From: Streptomyces sp. Ncost-T10-10d
GTDB lineage: Bacteria; Actinomycetota; Actinomycetes; Streptomycetales; Streptomycetaceae
Assembly: GCF_900091955.1 (NCBI RefSeq)
Contig: NZ_FMDF01000044.1
Location: 87,050-151,049 of the forward strand
Direction of reading: 5' to 3'
Length of the DNA: 64,000 nucleotides
The notes beneath the pieces are model-generated. The model saw only the letters and a list, made by a program, of their open reading frames with translations, had not been told where the DNA came from and searched no databases. The number at the start of each line of letters is the position of its first letter. Within the stretch, counting starts at the first letter, position 1. Made by a program: the position numbers and the translations under genes. This document shows, one piece after another, positions 16,424-25,363 of this stretch.

Positions 16424-17764
16424 ATGAGTCAGACCGTCACGGATTTCGAGGTCCACGACATCCGTTTCCCGACCTCGGAACAACTGGACGGCTCGGACGC
16501 CATGAACCCCGACCCGGACTACTCGGCCGCCTATGTCGTACTGAGCACTGCTCCCGCCCACGGCACCGACGGCACTGACATCGAGGGGCATGGCTTCTGT
16601 TTCACCATCGGGCGCGGCAACGAGGTGATGGCCGCAGCCATCGAAGCGTTGCGCCCGTACGTGGTGGGGCGCCCGGTGCCCCGCACCGCGGCCGACCTCG
16701 CCGCACTGCACCGTGAGCTCACCCATGACTCCCAACTGCGCTGGCTCGGCCCTGAGAAGGGTGTGATGCACATGGCGGCCGGCGCGGTCGTCAACGCCGC
16801 CTGGGACCTCGCGGCGAAGCAGGCAGGCAGGCCCGTCTGGCAGTTCCTCGCCGAGATGACACCCGAGGAGATCGTCTCCCTCGTCGACTTCCGCTATCTC
16901 ACCGATGCCCTCACCCCCGATGAGGCCCTCGCGATCCTGCGGGCCGCCGAACCGGGCCGGGCCGAGCGCACCGAGCGACTGCGCGCCGAGGGCTACCCGG
17001 CGTACACCACCTCGCCCGGCTGGCTGGGATACACCGACGACAAGCTGGTCGGGCTGGCGAAGGAAGCCGTTGCCGACGGCTTCACCCAGATCAAGCTGAA
17101 GGTCGGCGGCAATCTCGGCGACGACGTCCGCAGACTCGCCCTGGCCCGCGAGGCCGTCGGGCCGGACGTCCGGATCGCCGTCGACGCCAACCAGCGCTGG
17201 GACGTCGCCGACGCGGTGAAGTGGATGAACGCGCTCGCGCCGTACGACCCGCACTGGATCGAGGAGCCGACCAGCCCCGACGACATCCTCGGCCACGCCG
17301 CGGTCCGCGCCGGGCAGCCGGTCAAGGTCGCCACCGGCGAACATGTCGCCAACCGGGTCGTGTTCAAACAGTTGCTGCAGGCCGGAGCCGTCGACTTCGT
17401 CCAGATCGACGCGGCCCGTGTCGCGGGCGTCAACGAGAACCTCGCGATCCTGCTGCTCGCCGCCAAGTACGGCGTACCGGTCTGCCCGCACGCGGGCGGT
17501 GTCGGACTGTGCGAGCTGGTGCAGCACCTCTCGATGTTCGACTATGTGGCGGTCTCAGGCAGTTGGGAGAACCGTGTGATCGAGTACGTCGACCATCTCC
17601 ACGAACACTTCGCCGACCCCACCGTGATCGAGTCCGGCCGTTACGCCGCCCCGAGTTCCCCGGGCTTCTCCGCCCGGATGCTCCCCGAATCGATCGCCGC
17701 ACACCGCTATCCGGAGGGCCCCGTGTGGCAGGCCCGCCGCACCACCGAGGAGGATGACCGATGA
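16424..17764 (+). CDS. L-fuconate dehydratase (enolase superfamily)
   Basis: 446 residues. The enzyme dehydrates L-fuconate to 2-keto-3-deoxy-L-fuconate. Visible: catalytic KLKVG (Lys near 223-225), metal ligands in VDANQRW (Asp about 252), IEEPTSPDD (Glu about 279) and ATGEH (Glu about 305), and the acid/base His in [16 protein letters not shown] (about 355). The N-terminal [19 protein letters not shown] and DYSAAYVVL match fuconate dehydratases closely. Its stop overlaps the SDR start (ATGA). It is the first gene of the cassette and carries the tandem operator upstream. Related acid-sugar dehydratases cannot be fully excluded. Confidence 0.88.
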   Translation: MSQTVTDFEVHDIRFPTSEQLDGSDAMNPDPDYSAAYVVLSTAPAHGTDGTDIEGHGFCFTIGRGNEVMAAAIEALRPYVVGRPVPRTAADLAALHRELTHDSQLRWLGPEKGVMHMAAGAVVNAAWDLAAKQAGRPVWQFLAEMTPEEIVSLVDFRYLTDALTPDEALAILRAAEPGRAERTERLRAEGYPAYTTSPGWLGYTDDKLVGLAKEAVADGFTQIKLKVGGNLGDDVRRLALAREAVGPDVRIAVDANQRWDVADAVKWMNALAPYDPHWIEEPTSPDDILGHAAVRAGQPVKVATGEHVANRVVFKQLLQAGAVDFVQIDAARVAGVNENLAILLLAAKYGVPVCPHAGGVGLCELVQHLSMFDYVAVSGSWENRVIEYVDHLHEHFADPTVIESGRYAAPSSPGFSARMLPESIAAHRYPEGPVWQARRTTEEDDR

Positions 17765-18540
17765 CCGGCACAAGCGACTTCGAGGGCATGAACGCCCTGG
17801 TGACGGGAGGCGCCTCCGGTATCGGGGCCGCCGTGGCGACGATGCTGCTGGCGCGCGGTGCGCGCGTGGCCGTACTCGACCGTGAGACTGCAGGCGCCCC
17901 CGACGGCACGCTCGCGCTGAAGGCGGACGTCACCGACGACGCCGCCGTGCGCGAGGCGGTCGACCTGGCCGCCGGTGAACTGGGCGGTCTGCACTCCGTC
18001 GTGTCCAACGCGGGCATCGGTTCCATCGGCACGGTCGAGGACAACGCCGACGACGAGTGGACCCGGGTCCTGGACATCAACGTTCTCGGCATGGTCCGCA
18101 CCGCCCGGCACGCCCTGCCCCATCTGCGGCGCGCGGCGGCCGACCGCCCCGGTGCCGTCTCGATCACCCAGACCTGCTCGATCGCCGCGACCGCCGGACT
18201 GCCGCAGCGTGCCCTGTACAGCGCGAGCAAGGGCGCGGTCCTCTCGCTGACTCTTGCGATGGCCGCCGACCACGTCCGTGAGGGCATCCGGGTCAACTGC
18301 GTCAATCCGGGCACCGCGGACACTCCGTGGATCGGGCGGCTCCTGGGCCAGGCCGACGACCCGGCCGCCGAGCGAGCGGCGCTGGACGCCCGCCAGCCGC
18401 TGGGACGGCTGGTCTCGGCCGACGAGGTGGCCGCCGCGATCGTCTACCTGGCCAGCCCTGCCGCCGCCTCGGTCACCGGCACGGCACTGGCCGTCGACGG
18501 CGGCATGCAGGGCCTGCGCCTGCGCCCCGCCGAGAACTGA
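17761..18540 (+). CDS. SDR dehydrogenase, probably of the fuconate pathway
   Basis: 259 residues, classical short-chain dehydrogenase. It has the NAD(P) motif TGGASGIG (residues 16-23), SNAGIG, catalytic Ser in TCSIAAT, YSASKGA with Tyr and Lys, and [10 protein letters not shown]. In the non-phosphorylating L-fucose route an SDR oxidises L-fucose or 2-keto-3-deoxy-L-fuconate; coupling to the dehydratase by ATGA overlap supports one of these roles. The lactonase and final cleavage enzyme are not in the window. Confidence 0.87.
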   Translation: MTGTSDFEGMNALVTGGASGIGAAVATMLLARGARVAVLDRETAGAPDGTLALKADVTDDAAVREAVDLAAGELGGLHSVVSNAGIGSIGTVEDNADDEWTRVLDINVLGMVRTARHALPHLRRAAADRPGAVSITQTCSIAATAGLPQRALYSASKGAVLSLTLAMAADHVREGIRVNCVNPGTADTPWIGRLLGQADDPAAERAALDARQPLGRLVSADEVAAAIVYLASPAAASVTGTALAVDGGMQGLRLRPAEN

Positions 18541-18559
18541 TCAAGGGTGCGCGGCCCGC

Positions 18560-18593
18560 GGGCCTGTCCGGCGGACCAGGGCCGGACAGGCCC
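18560..18593 (+). terminator. Hairpin after the SDR gene
   Basis: GGGCCTGTCCGGC pairs exactly with GCCGGACAGGCCC around an 8-nt loop. It sits between the enzyme genes and the transporter genes, so it may reduce read-through or protect mRNA. Confidence 0.65.
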
Positions 18594-18686
18594 GAGCCGC
18601 ACAGACGGGCCGCACCCCTGTGAACCATGCACCGCCGCATTGCCAACAGAGCTCCGAGCCGGTACTCCACAAAGGACGGGACACCA

Positions 18687-19727
18687 ATGAGAGTGCGTAC
18701 GACGAGTGCGGCAGCCTGCGCCGTACTGCTGGCCGTCACTGCCCTCGCGGGCTGCAACCGCGAGTCCACCGCTGACGGCGCGGGCAGCGGGAAGGTCGGC
18801 ATCGACCTGCCGCGCAGCGACAGCGACTTCTGGAACTCGTACCAGAACTATGTGGAGAAGGGGGTCAAGGCGGGCGAGGTCAAGGCGCTGCCGCTGACCA
18901 ACTCGCAGAACGACATCGGCAAGTTGGTCGCCAACGTCCAGACCTTCACGGACCAGGGCGCCAAGGCCGTCGTGATGGCACCCCAGGACACCGGTGCGAT
19001 AGCCGAGTCGCTCAACACACTGAACGAGAAGAAGATCCCGGTCGTCAGCGTCGACACCCGCCCCGACAAGGGCGACATCTACATGGTGGTGCGGGCCGAC
19101 AACAAGGCGTACGGGGCCAATGCCTGCAAGTACCTCGGCGAGCAGCTGAAGGGCAAGGGCAAGGTCGTGGAGTTCCAGGGCGACCTCGCCTCGATCAACG
19201 GCCGCGACCGGTCCGAGGCGTTCAAGTCCTGCATGGACAAGGAATTCCCCGGCATCAAGGTCTTCGAGCTGGCCACCGACTGGAAGGGCGATGTCGCCTC
19301 CGCCAAGCTCCAGGCCACCCTGGCCGCCAACCCCGACATCAACGGCATCTACATGCAGGCCGGCGGTGTCTTCCTGCAGCCCACCCTCGCGCTCCTGGAG
19401 CAGAAGAAGCTGCTGAAGCCGGCCGGCACGCCGGGCCACATCACGATCATCTCCAACGACGGCATCCCGGAGGAGTTCGACGCCATCAAGGCCGGGAAGA
19501 TCGACGCGACGATCTCCCAGCCCGCCGACCTGTACGCGAAGTACGCGCTGTACTACGCCAAGGCGGCCCTGGACGGTAAGACCTTCAAGGAAGGCCCGAC
19601 CGACCACGACTCGAACATCATCAAGATTCCCAATGGTTTCGAGGACCAGCTTCCCGCGCCCCTGGTGACCAAGGACAACGTGGACGACCCGAAACTGTGG
19701 GCCAATCAGCTAGACAAGAAGAGCTAG
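18687..19727 (+). CDS. Sugar ABC transporter substrate-binding lipoprotein (CUT2)
   Basis: 346 residues. A lipoprotein signal ends in ALAGC-N (lipobox), so the mature protein is anchored at Cys. The body is a periplasmic-binding fold of the ribose/xylose type (GIDLPRSDSDFWNSYQNYVE, QGAKAVVMAPQDTGA). ATG 18687 follows AAAGGACGGGACACC, giving an AGGAC site. With the ATPase and permease it forms a complete importer. Context suggests L-fucose or a related deoxy sugar, but the ligand is inferred only. Confidence 0.87.
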   Translation: MRVRTTSAAACAVLLAVTALAGCNRESTADGAGSGKVGIDLPRSDSDFWNSYQNYVEKGVKAGEVKALPLTNSQNDIGKLVANVQTFTDQGAKAVVMAPQDTGAIAESLNTLNEKKIPVVSVDTRPDKGDIYMVVRADNKAYGANACKYLGEQLKGKGKVVEFQGDLASINGRDRSEAFKSCMDKEFPGIKVFELATDWKGDVASAKLQATLAANPDINGIYMQAGGVFLQPTLALLEQKKLLKPAGTPGHITIISNDGIPEEFDAIKAGKIDATISQPADLYAKYALYYAKAALDGKTFKEGPTDHDSNIIKIPNGFEDQLPAPLVTKDNVDDPKLWANQLDKKS

Positions 19728-19743
19728 CCGTGACTCCTCCCTC

Positions 19744-19776
19744 TCGTTGCCGAGAGGGCTTCCCTCTCGGCAACGA
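19744..19776 (+). terminator. Intra-operon hairpin after the binding-protein gene
   Basis: TCGTTGCCGAGAGGG and its exact complement flank CTT, giving a 15-bp stem. Between a binding-protein gene and its transporter genes such hairpins usually stabilise the upstream mRNA and reduce downstream expression. Confidence 0.7.
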
Positions 19777-19860
19777 AGAGCCGAGACGCGGCCAAGCCCT
19801 GACCGCCGCCCGAAGGCAGGGCACCGACATTGCTACAGCGCTTCGCTGAGAAGGGGTCTG

Positions 19861-21381
19861 ATGGAAACGGCACCACCCGCCGTACAGGCACAAGGCGTTG
19901 TCAAACGCTTCGGGCCCACCGTGGCGCTCGACGGGGTCCGGCTCACCGTGCAGCCCGGCGAGTCCCATGCCCTCGTCGGTCGCAACGGTGCGGGCAAGTC
20001 GACGCTGGTCAGCGTCCTGACCGGACTCCACAAGGCGGACGCGGGCACGGTCACGTTCGGCGGGGAGCCCGCGCCCGACTTCGGGGACACCACGGCCTGG
20101 CAGTCGAAGGTCGCCTGCGTCTACCAGAAGTCCATGGTCGTCCCCGACCTGACCGTCGCCGAGAACCTCTTCCTCAACCGTTTCGACGACAACTCCCGCT
20201 GGATCAGCTGGGGGAAGCTCCGCAGGCGCGCCGAGCGGCTCCTCGCCGACTACGGGGTCCAGGTCGACCCCGGCACCCGGGCGCGCGATCTCGCCGTCGA
20301 GCAGCGGCAGTTCGTCGAAATAGCCCGGGCGCTGTCCTTCGGCGCCCGGCTGATCATCCTGGACGAGCCGACCGCCCAGCTCGATGCCCGTGGCATCGGG
20401 CGGCTCTTCGACAAGCTCAGGGAACTGCAGAGCCAGGGAGTGGCGTTCCTCTTCATCTCCCACCATCTGCAGGAGGTGTACGAACTGTGCACGGCGGTCA
20501 CCGTCTACCGTGACGCCCGCCATGTGCTGAGCGCCCCGGTCGCCGACATCGCCAAGGCGGAACTGGTGGCGGCGATGACCGGAGAGCAGTCCGCCGGCGC
20601 CACCGCCTGGCACGCGGGCGGTGACGGTGCGGCGGTACGGAATCAGTCGGCTGCCCCCGTCCTGCGTACCGAAGGGCTCACTCTGGAGGGCCAGTTCGAA
20701 CCGCTGGACCTGGAGGTCCGCCCCGGCGAGGTGGTCGGCCTCGCCGGCTCCGCGGCCAGCGGCAACACGGCTCTGGGTGAGGCCCTGGCCGGTATGCGAA
20801 AGGCGGGCGGCGGCACGGTCTCCGTACACGGAAGGGCCGTGCGCACCGGCAGTGTGCCGCATGCGCTGGACGCCGGGATCGGCTACATCCCCGAGGACCG
20901 GCACGACCAGGGCCTCGTTCTGGAACGCAGCGTCGCCGAGAACGCCACCCTCACGGTCACCGACCAGCTCGGCCCGTGGGGGACCGTACTGCCCTCCCGC
21001 ACCAGGGAGTTCGCACGGTCGATGATTGCCTCGCTGGACATCAAGACGCAGGGGCCCGAGCAGCCCGTCTCCGGGCTCTCCGGCGGCAACCAGCAGAAGG
21101 TGGTCGTCGCCCGTGCGCTGGCCCGCAAGCCGAGCGTGCTGGTGGCCGTGCGGCCCACCGCGGGTGTGGACATCAAGTCCAAGGACTCACTGCTCGGAGT
21201 CGTGCGGCGGGTCGCCGACGAGGGGAACGCCGCAGTGATCATCTCGGACGAGCTGGACGATCTGCGGGTCTGCGACCGAGTGCTCGCCCTGTTCCACGGG
21301 CGCGTGGTCGCAACATTCGCAAGCGGGTGGACCGACGGGGAACTCGTCGCCGCCATGGAAGGTGTGGGGGAAAGGGAATGA
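19861..21381 (+). CDS. Sugar ABC transporter ATP-binding protein, two nucleotide-binding domains (CUT2)
   Basis: 506 residues of the RbsA/XylG/MglA type. The first domain has Walker A GRNGAGKST (about residue 40) and Walker B IILDEPTAQLDA. The second has the ABC signature LSGGNQQKVVVARAL, but its Walker A reads GSAASGNTAL and its Walker B LVAVRPTAGVD. A degenerate second Walker A is usual in this family; loss of the Walker B Asp/Glu is less so. ATG 19861 follows GAGAAGGGG. Its stop overlaps the permease start (ATGA). Confidence 0.9.
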   Translation: METAPPAVQAQGVVKRFGPTVALDGVRLTVQPGESHALVGRNGAGKSTLVSVLTGLHKADAGTVTFGGEPAPDFGDTTAWQSKVACVYQKSMVVPDLTVAENLFLNRFDDNSRWISWGKLRRRAERLLADYGVQVDPGTRARDLAVEQRQFVEIARALSFGARLIILDEPTAQLDARGIGRLFDKLRELQSQGVAFLFISHHLQEVYELCTAVTVYRDARHVLSAPVADIAKAELVAAMTGEQSAGATAWHAGGDGAAVRNQSAAPVLRTEGLTLEGQFEPLDLEVRPGEVVGLAGSAASGNTALGEALAGMRKAGGGTVSVHGRAVRTGSVPHALDAGIGYIPEDRHDQGLVLERSVAENATLTVTDQLGPWGTVLPSRTREFARSMIASLDIKTQGPEQPVSGLSGGNQQKVVVARALARKPSVLVAVRPTAGVDIKSKDSLLGVVRRVADEGNAAVIISDELDDLRVCDRVLALFHGRVVATFASGWTDGELVAAMEGVGERE

Positions 21382-22430
21382 CCGGAACGGTACGGCCTGT
21401 GGCGGCCGACGGCATCGACGGCGGGCCGAAGGGCTCCCTGACGGGCGAGAGCCCGCTGGACCGGCTGAAGCTGATCCGGTGGAGCGACTTCTCCCTGGTA
21501 CCGGTGATTCTGGTGCTGATGGTGATCGGGTTCATCGTCTCGCCGGTGTTCCTGACCTCCGAGAACCTGATCAGCGTCGTCCAGCAGTCCTCCGAGCTGA
21601 GCCTGCTGGTCCTGGGCCAGGCACTGATCCTGATCTGCGGACGGATGGACCTTTCACTGGAGTCGACGATCGGTATCGCGCCGGTCGTCGCGATGTGGCT
21701 GGTCCTGCCCGCGGAGGGCGGCCGCTTCGCGGGCCTCGGCCTGCTGCCCACATGGTCGGCGATCCCGCTCTGTCTGCTGGTGGGCCTCGCGATCGGTGCG
21801 ATCAACGGCTTCCTGATGCTGAAGCTGAGGGTCAACGGCTTCATCGCCACGCTCGGCATGCTCACCATGCTGCGCGGCCTCCACATCGGCATCACCGAGG
21901 GCAAGTCCATCACCGACGTCCCGGAGTCCTTCCGCTACCTCGGCAAGAGCGAATGGCTCGGCGCACCGGCCGCTGTCTGGATCTGCCTGGCGCTGTTCGC
22001 CGTCGGTGGCGCCGCACTGGCCTGGCTGCGCCACGGACGCTCGCTGTACGCCATCGGCGGCAACCCGGAAGCGGCGCGAGCCGCGGGCATCCGGGTGGAC
22101 CGGGTCACCTGGATCGTGCTCGCCATCGGCGGTCTGCTGGCGGCCTTCGCGGGCATCCTCTACACCGGCCACTACGGATCGGTCGCGGCGACCCAGGGCA
22201 ACGGCTGGATCTTCCAGGTGTTTGCGGCCGCGGTCATCGGCGGTATCAGCCTCAAGGGCGGCCGGGGCACCCTGTTCGGCGCGCTGACCGGCGTACTGAC
22301 GCTCCAGCTGGTGGTCAATGTGATGACCCTCGGCGGTGTCCCGGCGCTCTGGAACCAGTTCCTCAACGGCGCCATCATCATCGTCGCCCTGGTCATCTCC
22401 CGCTTCGCGAGCGGCGAGAAGCAGGACTGA
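21378..22430 (+). CDS. Sugar ABC transporter permease (CUT2)
   Basis: 350 residues with about ten membrane segments, the BPD_transp_2 fold. It has a 35-residue cytoplasmic N-terminus, the family loop NGFIATLGMLTMLRGLHIG, and IGGNPEAARAAGIRVDRVTW, typical of ribose/rhamnose permeases. It shares an ATGA overlap with the ATPase and is followed by a strong terminator. It carries the sugar across the membrane as a homodimer. Confidence 0.9.
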   Translation: MTGTVRPVAADGIDGGPKGSLTGESPLDRLKLIRWSDFSLVPVILVLMVIGFIVSPVFLTSENLISVVQQSSELSLLVLGQALILICGRMDLSLESTIGIAPVVAMWLVLPAEGGRFAGLGLLPTWSAIPLCLLVGLAIGAINGFLMLKLRVNGFIATLGMLTMLRGLHIGITEGKSITDVPESFRYLGKSEWLGAPAAVWICLALFAVGGAALAWLRHGRSLYAIGGNPEAARAAGIRVDRVTWIVLAIGGLLAAFAGILYTGHYGSVAATQGNGWIFQVFAAAVIGGISLKGGRGTLFGALTGVLTLQLVVNVMTLGGVPALWNQFLNGAIIIVALVISRFASGEKQD

Positions 22431-22441
22431 ACCCGTTCTCG

Positions 22442-22483
22442 CGGACGCCGGTGGGGCTGATTCCTCAGCCCCACCGGCGTCCG
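22442..22483. terminator. Perfect 19-bp terminator closing the sugar operon
   Basis: CGGACGCCGGTGGGGCTGA and its exact complement flank TTCC. It is convergent with the GntR gene and probably bidirectional. Confidence 0.92.
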
Positions 22484-22517
22484 ACGCGCGGGGCCCCGGC
22501 CACCCATCCGCCGTGCG

Positions 22518-23189
22518 TTACAGCGTCGAGCGCAGCCACTGCTCGACGCTCGCCACGTGCACCGTCGCCCAGGCCCGCGCAGCCTCCGTATCCCGGTCCC
22601 GCAGCGCCGACACGATCGCCCGGTGCTCATGGAGCGTGCGGCTGACCGCGTCCTCCTGCGTCAGGCCGCGCCAGACCCGCGCCCGGGTCGTCGGCCCCGA
22701 CAGCCCGTCGAGCAGCGAGCAGAGCACCGAGTTCCCGGAAGACTGCACGATGCCGCGGTGGAACTCCAGATCGCAGGCGACCAGCTCCTCCACCGAGGGC
22801 TGCGCACCCAGGGCGTCCAACTGTGAGCTCAGTACGTCCAGTTGGGCCTCGCTGATCCGGGTCGCGGCCATCGCCGTCGCGGCCGGTTCCAGAATGCGGC
22901 GGACCGCGAGGAATTCGAGCACCGTGTCGTCGCGGTGGAAGTCCACCACGAAGCTCAGCGCCTCCAGCAGCAACTGCGGATCGAGGCTGGTCACGTACGT
23001 GCCGTCGCCCTGCCGCACATCGAGAATGCGGATCAGTGACAGGGCGCGCACCGCCTCCCTCAGAGAATTGCGGGAGAGCCCCAGCTCCGCCGCGAGTTCG
23101 CTCTCCTTGGGGAGCCGGTCGCCGGGCCGTAGCGCACCCGAGACGATCATTCCCTTGATCTTCTCGATCGCCTCGTCGGTGACAGCCAT
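22518..23189 (-). CDS. FadR-type GntR transcriptional regulator with FCD domain
   Basis: 223 residues. The N-terminal winged helix (KIKGMIVSGALRPGDRLP, LAAELGLSRNSLREAVRALS) and the C-terminal all-helical FCD effector domain (FLAVRRILEPAATAMAA, DLEFHRGIVQSSGN, EHRAIVSAL) are intact. AGGAGG lies upstream of ATG 23189. It is convergent with the sugar operon. Its promoter carries GACATCCGATGTC, repeated imperfectly before the dehydratase, so it very likely represses the cassette and itself. FCD effectors are usually acids of the pathway, such as a fuconate intermediate. Confidence 0.9.
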   Translation of the reverse strand: MAVTDEAIEKIKGMIVSGALRPGDRLPKESELAAELGLSRNSLREAVRALSLIRILDVRQGDGTYVTSLDPQLLLEALSFVVDFHRDDTVLEFLAVRRILEPAATAMAATRISEAQLDVLSSQLDALGAQPSVEELVACDLEFHRGIVQSSGNSVLCSLLDGLSGPTTRARVWRGLTQEDAVSRTLHEHRAIVSALRDRDTEAARAWATVHVASVEQWLRSTL

Positions 23190-23219
23190 GACGGTCCTCC
23201 TGGATCCGGACTGGAATCA

Positions 23220-23232
23220 GACATCCGATGTC
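23220..23232. promoter_or_regulatory. Perfect palindromic operator before the FadR-type regulator gene
   Basis: GACATC-C-GATGTC is a 13-bp perfect palindrome located 31 bp upstream of ATG 23189. It matches the two sites at 16374-16404. Confidence 0.65.
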
Positions 23233-23300
23233 TCTCTTCATTATGCGGGTCGGAAGAGGTGGATGAACCAGGACTGCCGCAGATCGTCCCAGGTACGCGG

Positions 23301-23613
23301 CTACCGCACGGCTATCGGGGCCGGGCGGGGCAGGTCCCGGAGCGCGGACGGTGTCTCACGCCGCACCACCGGAGCGATGTCCTCGGCGAACCACCGCAGC
23401 GTCTCGATCTGCTCGGGGTGGCCGAGTCCGAAGCCGTCCACGGTGGAGGAACGGCCCGGCGTGCCGCTCGCCGATCGAGTACGCGTCGAAGCCGAGCCGC
23501 TCCGCGACGACTCCGGTCTCGATCACCTCCTCGAACCGCTCGGCGGGGGAGGGGCGTCGACCGTTCAGCGGGTGCGGGGCGTGGCCGATGAGGGACAGTA
23601 CGGAGAGCTTCAT
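23301..23613 (-). pseudogene. LLM-class oxidoreductase remnant with internal deletion and frameshift
   Basis: The first about 58 codons (MKLSVLSLIGHAPHPLNG through SIGERHAGPF) are a normal LLM oxidoreductase N-terminus. At about 23450 the reading shifts frame and continues STVDGFGLGHPEQIETLRWF and AEDIAPVVRRETPSALRDL to a TAG at 23301-23303. That second piece matches the usual C-terminal end of the same family. Full members are about 340 residues, so roughly two thirds have been lost between the two pieces. It lies between the FadR-type regulator and glpD, where the accessory segment meets the core genome. Confidence 0.8.
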
Positions 23614-23747
23614 GGTTCAACTGTCCCTGCGTCATATTGCGCCCGCATGGCAACCGTGTGGCGCATTCACCGGGCTGCGGTCCTCCCGGCATACGGACGG
23701 GGAGGCTCCCCCCGTGGCAGCCGCCCCGTCCGATCCGTTCGGCCCCG

Positions 23748-25358
23748 TCAGCCCCGGTCGCCGAGCATGGACTCGACGCCGGCCCGGATCTCGTCCGTCG
23801 CCAGACCCCGGATCGTCAGTGTCGTGCGGCGGCGCAGCACATCGTCCGCCGTCTCGGCCCACTCGTGATCACGTGCGTAGGCGACCTGCGCCCAGATCTC
23901 CGGCGCGTCGGGGTGGATGCGCTCGGCCAGCGCCGGGTTCTCGTTCGCCAGCCGTGCGATGTCGAAGGAGAGCGAGCCGTAGTGCGTGGCGAGGTGGCGG
24001 GCCGTGTCGGCCGCCATCCGCGGACCGGGCGTACCGCCGTCGACCAGCAGCCGGTGCGCCACCGCGTTCGGGTTGGCGATGCCGGGCAGCGGGAGCTTCT
24101 TCGGCAGGTGCGAGATCGGCTCCATGTCCTCCGCGAGGGGGTGCCCGGGGAGCGCGGCCAGCTTGTTCATCACCGTACGGCCGATGTGGCGGAACGTCGT
24201 CCACTTGCCGCCCGCGACCGACAGCATGCCGCCCCGGCCCTCCGTCACGACCGTCTCGCGCTTGGCCTTGGACGTGTCGCCCGGGCCACCCGGCAGCACC
24301 CGCAGGCCCGCGAAGGAGTAGGTGATCAGATCGCGTGACAGCTGCTGGTCCTTGATGGAGAACGCCGCCTCGTCGAGGATCTGCGCGGTGTCCTTCTCGT
24401 TGACCGCGACGTCCGCCGGATCGCCCTCGTACTCCTCGTCCGTCGTCCCGAGCAGCAGCATGTCCTCCCACGGCAGGGCGAACGTGATGCGGTACTTGTC
24501 GATCGGGGTGGCCAGCGCGGCCTTCCAGGGACGCGTGCGCTTGAGCACCAGGTGAGCGCCCTTGGACAGACGTATCGAGGGCGCCGCGTTCGGGTCCTCC
24601 ATCTTGCGCAGGTGATCGACCCACGGGCCGGTGGCGTTCAGCACGAGGCGCGCATCGACGCCGAACTCCGTGCCGTCCGTGCGGTCCTCCAGATCGGCGC
24701 CCGTCACCCGGCCCTTGGTGAACCGCAGCCCGGTCACCGCCGCGTGGTTCAGGACGACCGCACCCGCGTCGACGGCCGCGCGGACCGTCATCAGAGCCAT
24801 CCGGGCATCGTTCATCTGGTCGTCGCCGTAGACCGCGACGGCCTTCAGATTGTCCGTACGCAGCTCCGGCACATCGCGCTGAGCCTTCGCCGGGCTGATC
24901 ACATGCCCGACCCCGTCACCGAACGCGGAGAGCGCCGAGTACGCGAACACACCCGCACCGAGCTTGGCCGCGCCGTGCGGGCCGCCCTTGTAGACCGGCA
25001 GGTAGAAGGTGAGCGGATTCGCCAGGTGCGGGGCGACCTGACGGGACACCGCGCGCCGCTCGAAGTGGTTCTCCGCGACCAGCTTCACCGCGCCGGTCTG
25101 CAGGTAGCGCAGACCGCCGTGGAGCAGCTTGGAAGAGGCGGAGGAGGTGGCGCCGGCGAAGTCGCCGGCGTCCACCAGGGCCACCCGCAGCCCGGACTGA
25201 GCGGCGTGCCAGGCGGTGGAGATGCCCAGGATGCCGCCACCGATCACCAGGAGGTCGTACGTCGCCTTGGAGAGCTGCTCCCGAGTCTCGGCGCGGCTCG
25301 GAAGAGAGCCGGAGGCCGGGTGCGTCCCGAGTGACGGGACGCTCTGCAGGGTGGTCAT
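23748..25358 (-). CDS. glpD: Glycerol-3-phosphate dehydrogenase, aerobic FAD-dependent
   Basis: 536 residues. The enzyme oxidises glycerol-3-phosphate to dihydroxyacetone phosphate at the membrane. Visible: FAD Rossmann motif LLVIGGGILGIST (about residue 36), SSASSKLLHGGLRYL, and the GGKWTTFRHIGR segment near the end. The C-terminal accessory domain includes VAYARDHEWAETADDVLRRRT. ATG 25358 follows GGAGT. glpK ends 5 nt upstream, so the two are almost certainly co-translated. It is the last gene of the gyl operon. Confidence 0.95.
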   Translation of the reverse strand: MTTLQSVPSLGTHPASGSLPSRAETREQLSKATYDLLVIGGGILGISTAWHAAQSGLRVALVDAGDFAGATSSASSKLLHGGLRYLQTGAVKLVAENHFERRAVSRQVAPHLANPLTFYLPVYKGGPHGAAKLGAGVFAYSALSAFGDGVGHVISPAKAQRDVPELRTDNLKAVAVYGDDQMNDARMALMTVRAAVDAGAVVLNHAAVTGLRFTKGRVTGADLEDRTDGTEFGVDARLVLNATGPWVDHLRKMEDPNAAPSIRLSKGAHLVLKRTRPWKAALATPIDKYRITFALPWEDMLLLGTTDEEYEGDPADVAVNEKDTAQILDEAAFSIKDQQLSRDLITYSFAGLRVLPGGPGDTSKAKRETVVTEGRGGMLSVAGGKWTTFRHIGRTVMNKLAALPGHPLAEDMEPISHLPKKLPLPGIANPNAVAHRLLVDGGTPGPRMAADTARHLATHYGSLSFDIARLANENPALAERIHPDAPEIWAQVAYARDHEWAETADDVLRRRTTLTIRGLATDEIRAGVESMLGDRG

Positions 25359-25363
25359 TGTGA

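Noticed and set aside
20641..21381. Degenerate second Walker A in the sugar ABC ATPase seen as a broken gene
   Set aside because: RbsA-type ATPases normally lack a standard second P-loop and the ABC signature is intact; only the altered second Walker B was kept as a remark.
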